NCBI GenBank assembly: GCA_005776735.1
Contig: SXOM01000574.1
Location: 1-8,514 of the forward strand
DNA: 8,514 bases
Source: Pseudomonadota bacterium
GTDB taxonomy: Bacteria > Myxococcota_A > UBA796 > SXON01
Direction of reading: 5' to 3'
This document shows positions 4,762-8,514 of the stretch, piece by piece. A program made the translations under genes and the position numbers. Numbering within the stretch: the first letter of the stretch is position 1; every line of letters begins with the position of its first letter. The notes below the pieces were generated by a model. It worked only from the letters and a program-made list of their open reading frames with translations, did not search any database and was not told the origin of the DNA.

Positions 4762-7488
4762 CTACCCGAGCGCGGCGACCACGAGCGCCGCCTGCTCCGC
4801 GGCGTGCCGCTCGGGGTACCCGGTCGCTGGCGAAGCGCTCGCGCGGCGGCCGGCGTAGCGGGCCGCGATGCCCGCCTCCGCGAGCTGCAGCGCGACAAAC
4901 GGCCAGCCGCCCATGTTCTTGGGCTCTTCCTGGCACCACACCACTACGGCTCCAGGGTGCCGGGCGAGCTCGGCCTGGAGCGCGTGGAGCGGGAACGGGT
5001 AGAGCTGCTCCACCCGGACGATCGCCACGTCGCGCGCGGCCCGGGCCGCGAGCAGGTCGTAATAGACCTTGCCCCAACCCAACACCACCCGCGCGCGCGC
5101 CACGCCGTCGCCGATCACCTCTTGGAAGCCGCCGACGGCGAGGTCCTCCAGGGGGCTCTGCGCCGAGCGCAGGAGCGACTTCGGCGTGAAGACCACGAGG
5201 GGATCGCGCACCGTGCGCAGCACCTGGCGCCGCAGCAGGTGGAACATCTGCGCGGGGGTCGTACAGTTGACCACCTGCAGGTTGCCATCGGCGCACATCT
5301 GCAAGAAACGCTCCGGCCGGGCGCTGGAGTGCTCGGGGCCCTGCCCCTCGTACCCGTGCGGCAACAACAGCACCAGGCCGGAGAGCCGGTTCCACTTGGA
5401 CTCTCCCGACGCGATGAAGTTGTCGATGATGATCTGCGCCCCGTTGGCGAAGTCGCCGTACTGTGCCTCCCACAACACCAACGCGTCCGGGTAGTCCAGC
5501 GAGTACCCGTACTCGAACCCGAGCACCGCCGTCTCGGACAGCAGCGAGTTGTAGACTTCGAACCTCGACTGCCCGTCCTCGATGTGGTCGAGTGCGCACC
5601 AGCTCGCGCCGGTGGTCTGGTCGCGGACGACCGCGTGGCGGTGGCTGAAGGTGCCCCGCCGCGCGTCCTGTCCGCTCAGGCGCACGCGGTTGCCCTCGGT
5701 CACGATACTCGCGTAGGCCAGGAGCTCCGCCGCGGCCCAGTCGAGGGGCTTGGTGCCCGCGGCCTGCTCTTCCCGCAGCCGGTACACGGAGCGGCTCAGC
5801 TTGGGGTGCAGGTTGAACCCCTCCGGCAGCCGGTTGAGCGCGCCCAACAGCTCGCGCAGCCGCGCGATCGGCACGGTGGTGTCGACGTGATCGGGGTTGC
5901 CGCTGTGGTAGTTGGACCACAGGCCCCGCAGCGCCGAGCGCACCTCGGCGTGGGGCGACGTCCGCACCGCCCGCAGCGCGGCGTCGAGCTCGGCGCGGAA
6001 GCCCGACTCCATCTTGTCGGCCTCCGCGCGGCTGATGCGCCCGGCGGCGATGAGCTTGCGCAGGTACCCCTCGCGCACGCCGGGGTGCTCCGCGACGCGC
6101 CGGTACATCAACGGCTGGGTGTACTGCGGCTCGTCGGTCTCGTTGTGGCCGTGGCGGCGGAAGCAGTACAGGTCGATCACCACGTCGCGGCCGAACCGTT
6201 GGCGCCACTCGACGGCCACTTCGACCACGTGGGCCACCGCCGCCGGGTCTTCCCCGTTGACGTGGAAGATGGGGATGCCGAGCATCCTCGCGACGTCGGT
6301 GCTGTACGGGGTGGAGCGACCCTCGGTGGGCGTGGTGGTGAACCCGATCTGGTTGTCGATCACCAGGTGGAGGGTGCCGCCGGTCCGGTACCCGTCGAGA
6401 TCGGAGAGGTTGAGGACCTCGGAGACCACGCCCTGCCCGGCGACCGCGGCGTCGCCGTGCACCAGGACGGGCAGCACGACGCGTCGGGCGTCGCCGCCCA
6501 GGCGGTCCTGCTTGGCGCGGACGCGGCCCTCGGCGACCGGGTTGACCGCCTCCAGGTGCGAGGGGTTGAAGCACAGGCCCACGTGCAGCCGCCGCCCGCT
6601 CAGCGTCGTGACGTCGGAGCTGTACCCCAGGTGGTACTTCACGTCTCCGGAGCCCGTGCCGTCGTCACCCGTCTGACCGGCGAACTCCGCCAACATCTTC
6701 CCCGCGGGCTTCTTCAGCAGGTTCATCAGCACGTTGAGGCGCCCGCGGTGCGCCATGCCCAGCACCACCTCCTGCACCCCTTGCGCCGCCGCCAGGTCGA
6801 ACAACAACTCCAACGCGGGGATCGCCGACTCGCCCCCCTCGATCGAGAACCGCTTGTACCCCTGGAACTTCACCCCGAGGAACCTCTCGAACACGTCGGC
6901 GCGGGTGAGGCCCTCCAGGACCCGCACCTCCGCCGCGGGGTCGAGCCCCGGCTTGCCGAGCCGCGTCTCGAAGCGCTCCACCACCCAGCTCTTCTGCGCG
7001 ACGTCGCGGATGTTCATGTACTCGACGCCGATGCTGCCGCAGTACAGCTCGCGCAGGCGGGCGAGGATGTCGCGCACCTTGGCGTGCGCGGGCATCCCGT
7101 GCATCGGCGTGGTCGACACCACGACGTCCATGTCGGCCTCGCCCAGGCCGAAGTACTCCGGGTCGAGCTCCGGGTGCGGCTTTCCCGCCTCCAGCCCGAG
7201 CGGGTCCATCTGCGCCGCATCGTGACCGCGAACTCGGTAGGAGTTGATGAGGCGCGCGACCTTCGCCTGCCGGTCGACGCTCTCGTGGTCGGCGGCGCTC
7301 CCGGGCGCAGGGCCGGCCGAGAAGATGCTCCGCGGCGGCACCGTCGGCCCCAGGGCGAGCCCGCCGCCCATCCCCTGGAACAGCGCGCGCGTCGCCACGT
7401 CGACCGAGGCGGGATCGGCCCGGAAGCGCGCGTACAGCTCCTCGAGGTAGGCGGCGTTGTCGGCGTCCAGGCGCAGGTCGGTGTCCAT
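4762..7488 (-). CDS. sucA: 2-oxoglutarate dehydrogenase E1 component
   Basis: This 908-residue thiamine-diphosphate enzyme decarboxylates 2-oxoglutarate and passes the succinyl group to the lipoyl E2 of the complex in the TCA cycle. Seen: an N-terminal E2/core-binding segment (about 10-40, NAAYLEELYARF), then GHDAAQMDPLG (89-99). GMAHRGRLNVL contains H247 and SHLEAVNP contains H311. The TPP/Mg motif is HGDAAVAGQGVV with D346, reaching N379 in VIDNQIGF. RRHGHNETDEP (444-454) and SGQDARRGTFSHRHAV (605-620) follow in the transketolase-like domain. The C-terminus is the family's ATGYPERHAAEQ (888-899). The length is close to the 933 residues of the E. coli enzyme and no domain is missing. The ATG at 7488 gives the expected N-terminus; no Shine-Dalgarno is seen, but CATAAG lies 8 nt upstream. 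Downstream, where sucB often sits, is the convergent collagen-like gene, so E2 and E3 must be encoded elsewhere. Identification is very secure. Confidence 0.98.
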   Translation of the reverse strand: MDTDLRLDADNAAYLEELYARFRADPASVDVATRALFQGMGGGLALGPTVPPRSIFSAGPAPGSAADHESVDRQAKVARLINSYRVRGHDAAQMDPLGLEAGKPHPELDPEYFGLGEADMDVVVSTTPMHGMPAHAKVRDILARLRELYCGSIGVEYMNIRDVAQKSWVVERFETRLGKPGLDPAAEVRVLEGLTRADVFERFLGVKFQGYKRFSIEGGESAIPALELLFDLAAAQGVQEVVLGMAHRGRLNVLMNLLKKPAGKMLAEFAGQTGDDGTGSGDVKYHLGYSSDVTTLSGRRLHVGLCFNPSHLEAVNPVAEGRVRAKQDRLGGDARRVVLPVLVHGDAAVAGQGVVSEVLNLSDLDGYRTGGTLHLVIDNQIGFTTTPTEGRSTPYSTDVARMLGIPIFHVNGEDPAAVAHVVEVAVEWRQRFGRDVVIDLYCFRRHGHNETDEPQYTQPLMYRRVAEHPGVREGYLRKLIAAGRISRAEADKMESGFRAELDAALRAVRTSPHAEVRSALRGLWSNYHSGNPDHVDTTVPIARLRELLGALNRLPEGFNLHPKLSRSVYRLREEQAAGTKPLDWAAAELLAYASIVTEGNRVRLSGQDARRGTFSHRHAVVRDQTTGASWCALDHIEDGQSRFEVYNSLLSETAVLGFEYGYSLDYPDALVLWEAQYGDFANGAQIIIDNFIASGESKWNRLSGLVLLLPHGYEGQGPEHSSARPERFLQMCADGNLQVVNCTTPAQMFHLLRRQVLRTVRDPLVVFTPKSLLRSAQSPLEDLAVGGFQEVIGDGVARARVVLGWGKVYYDLLAARAARDVAIVRVEQLYPFPLHALQAELARHPGAVVVWCQEEPKNMGGWPFVALQLAEAGIAARYAGRRASASPATGYPERHAAEQAALVVAALG

Positions 7489-7496
7489 CGGCCGCG

Positions 7497-7502
7497 CTTA
7501 TG
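7497..7502 (-). promoter_or_regulatory. Candidate -10 element for sucA
   Basis: On the minus strand CATAAG is an A/T island in otherwise G/C-only DNA, ending 8 nt before the sucA ATG. It would give a leaderless or near-leaderless transcript. No -35 match is apparent. Support is positional only. Confidence 0.3.
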
Positions 7503-7534
7503 CCCCACCGGTCGCGGCGGCGAGGCCCGGTTGG

Positions 7535-7584
7535 GCGGTGCCGTAGGCCAGTCCGCACGCCGGGCGGACGCCGCACGGCACCGC
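7535..7584. promoter_or_regulatory. Nested inverted repeat in the sucA-xth spacer
   Basis: A perfect 10-bp outer repeat, GCGGTGCCGT (7535-7544) and ACGGCACCGC (7575-7584), encloses a perfect 6-bp inner repeat, GTCCGC (7551-7556) and GCGGAC (7564-7569), with a 7-nt loop. Internal loops of 6 and 5 nt separate the stems. It lies between divergent start codons, so it could be an operator, a structured leader, or a small non-coding element. It has no T-tract and is badly placed to be a terminator for either flanking gene. Confidence 0.5.
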
Positions 7585-7593
7585 GGCGGAGGC

Positions 7594-7599
7594 GTTAGG
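7594..7599 (+). promoter_or_regulatory. Candidate -10 element for xth
   Basis: GTTAGG ends 9 nt before the xth ATG at 7609, and the stretch through the ATG closely resembles the sequence before the ATG at 1898 (GTTAGGC, then G/C, then GCGATG). It matches a typical -10 hexamer poorly, so the proposal rests on recurrence and position. Confidence 0.25.
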
Positions 7600-7608
7600 C
7601 CGGCTGCG

Positions 7609-8367
7609 ATGCGGATCACGACCCTCAACGTCAACGGCCTGCGCAGCGCCGAGCGCAAGGGCTTCTCCGACTGGCTGGCGCGGGCCGCGCCCGACGTCCT
7701 CTGCCTCCAGGAGGTGCGCGCCGACGAAGAGAGCGCGGGCGACCTGTGGCGCCCCGCCGGCTGGTCGGTCCAGTGGAACCCCGCGGAGAAGAAGGGCTAC
7801 GCCGGCACGGCGGTCTGGGCACGCGCGCCGGAAGCCCGGTTCACCGTCGGCAACGGCCACGCACGCGGCGAGGCCGAGGGGCGCGCCGTCGGCGTCCACC
7901 TCCCCCAGCTCGACGTGTGGAGCGTGTACATGCCCTCGGGCTCGTCGGGCCCCGACCGCCAGGCGTGGAAGGAGGAGTACATGGCGCACGTGGCGCCATG
8001 GCTCGACGGGCTCCTCCGGTCCGGCCGGCCCACCCTCGTATGCGGCGACATCAACATCGCCCACACGAAGAAGGACATCAAGAACGCCACGAGCAACGCA
8101 AAGAACTCCGGCTTTCTCCCCCACGAGCGGGCGTGGCTCGACGGCCTGGTGGCGCGGGGCTGGCGCGACGTGTTCCGCGAGCTCAACCCGGAGTCGCAGG
8201 CGTACTCGTGGTGGTCCAACCGCGGGAACGCCCGGGCCAACGACGTAGGTTGGCGCATCGACCACATCTGGGCCACGCCGAACGTCAAGGTGCGCGCGGT
8301 CTCGATCGAGCGCACCGCGGGCCTCAGCGACCATGCCCCGGTGCACGCCGATCTCGAGGTCGGGTAG
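7609..8367 (+). CDS. xth: Exodeoxyribonuclease III (AP endonuclease family)
   Basis: This 252-residue enzyme of the exonuclease-endonuclease-phosphatase fold cuts DNA 5' to abasic sites and removes 3' blocking groups in base-excision repair. Seen: LNVNGLR at 6-12 with N7; LQEV with the metal ligand E35; VYMPSGS with Y107; CGDINIAH with D147 and N149; WRIDHIW with D218; and LSDHAPV with H242. Every catalytic position of the ExoIII family is filled and the length is close to the usual 250-270 residues. MRITTLNVNG at the N-terminus matches the family's first strand, so ATG 7609 is the right start although the frame stays open far upstream. There is no Shine-Dalgarno. It is divergent from sucA across 120 bp and is followed 6 bp later by a probable lipoprotein gene. 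It is cytoplasmic and probably housekeeping. Confidence 0.96.
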   Translation: MRITTLNVNGLRSAERKGFSDWLARAAPDVLCLQEVRADEESAGDLWRPAGWSVQWNPAEKKGYAGTAVWARAPEARFTVGNGHARGEAEGRAVGVHLPQLDVWSVYMPSGSSGPDRQAWKEEYMAHVAPWLDGLLRSGRPTLVCGDINIAHTKKDIKNATSNAKNSGFLPHERAWLDGLVARGWRDVFRELNPESQAYSWWSNRGNARANDVGWRIDHIWATPNVKVRAVSIERTAGLSDHAPVHADLEVG

Positions 8368-8373
8368 TCCGGC

Positions 8374-8514
8374 GTGGTCGGGCTCCTCCTGCTCCTGTCG
8401 TGCGCGCCCAAGCTGGCCGCGCCGGTGGCTGGCCCCGGCGCCGCGAGCGTTCCGGCGCCCGCGTGGCGGCTGCGCCCGGGCGACGTCCTGCCGGTGCTCG
8501 GGGCCGACGCGCGC
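8374..8514 (+). CDS. N-terminus of a probable lipoprotein (cut by window edge)
   Basis: Forty-seven codons are open to the right edge from GTG 8374. The peptide begins with a short Leu-rich stretch ending LLSC, a lipobox with the acylated Cys at residue 10, followed by an Ala/Pro-rich linker of about 20 residues and then AWRLRPGDVLPVLG. This is the shape of a lipoprotein with a flexible tether. The n-region has no basic residue, as in the two exported proteins at 1898 and 2910. It starts 6 bp after the xth stop. No Shine-Dalgarno is evident and GTG is the best start seen, but a start inside the end of xth cannot be excluded. The family is not recognisable from this fragment. Confidence 0.55.
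   Translation, partial: MVGLLLLLSCAPKLAAPVAGPGAASVPAPAWRLRPGDVLPVLGADAR

Noticed and set aside
2784..4898. 704-codon open frame on - opposite the collagen-like gene
   Set aside because: It overlaps the end of sucA and mirrors the repeat gene; its composition is Ala/Arg/Gly-rich with no family signature. The + frame has a signal peptide, Shine-Dalgarno and ordered repeats.
4324..7608. Very long + strand open frame leading into xth
   Set aside because: It is antisense to sucA over most of its length and low-complexity. The ExoIII family N-terminus begins exactly at ATG 7609, so the upstream part is not coding.
7981..7999. Palindrome ATGGCGC-ACGTG-GCGCCAT
   Set aside because: It lies inside the xth coding region, encoding ordinary family sequence; it is most likely coincidence in GC-rich DNA.
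1..8514. Mobile element, tRNA or rRNA content
   Set aside because: No transposase, integrase, terminal repeats, tRNA-like cloverleaf or rRNA-like sequence was seen in any part of the window.

Overview
The window is very GC-rich DNA (roughly 70% or more G+C by eye) with tightly packed genes and strong third-position G/C bias. No taxonomic marker is present. High GC, a CsgG-fold exported protein beside a collagen-like exported protein, a full-length 2-oxoglutarate dehydrogenase E1 and short leader-poor intergenic gaps fit a free-living aerobic Gram-negative bacterium, most plausibly Myxococcota or another former deltaproteobacterial lineage. That placement is inference.

Layout, left to right. 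Positions 1-84 hold no supportable gene, only a GC-rich hairpin downstream of the first gene. Positions 85-672 (-) encode a small class III nucleotidyl-cyclase-like domain protein. It is divergent, across only 25 bp, from a PLP-dependent aminotransferase of the kynurenine/methionine/glutamine-transaminase type (698-1888, +). Two exported proteins follow on the same strand with gaps of 9 and 4 bp: a CsgG/TolB-fold protein with two C-terminal hydrophobic helices (1898-2905), and a 611-residue secreted protein ending in collagen-like and glycine-rich repeats (2910-4745, GTG start with a clear Shine-Dalgarno). This run could be one transcription unit.

The convergent gene 4762-7488 (-) is sucA, the E1 component of the 2-oxoglutarate dehydrogenase complex; no E2 or E3 gene is adjacent in the window. 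A 120-bp divergent spacer carrying a nested inverted repeat separates it from an exodeoxyribonuclease III gene (7609-8367, +). The start of a probable lipoprotein gene (8374 onward) runs off the right edge.

The housekeeping genes (aminotransferase, sucA, xth) look functionally independent of one another. The most system-like part is the adjacent CsgG-like and collagen-like pair, which has not been recognised here as any named system. A recurrent feature is a small A/T island (TTAG, TAATAC or CATAAG) 8-10 nt before five of the seven start codons, with no clear Shine-Dalgarno. This suggests -10 elements driving leaderless or near-leaderless transcripts. The island between the first two genes is close to symmetric and could serve both.
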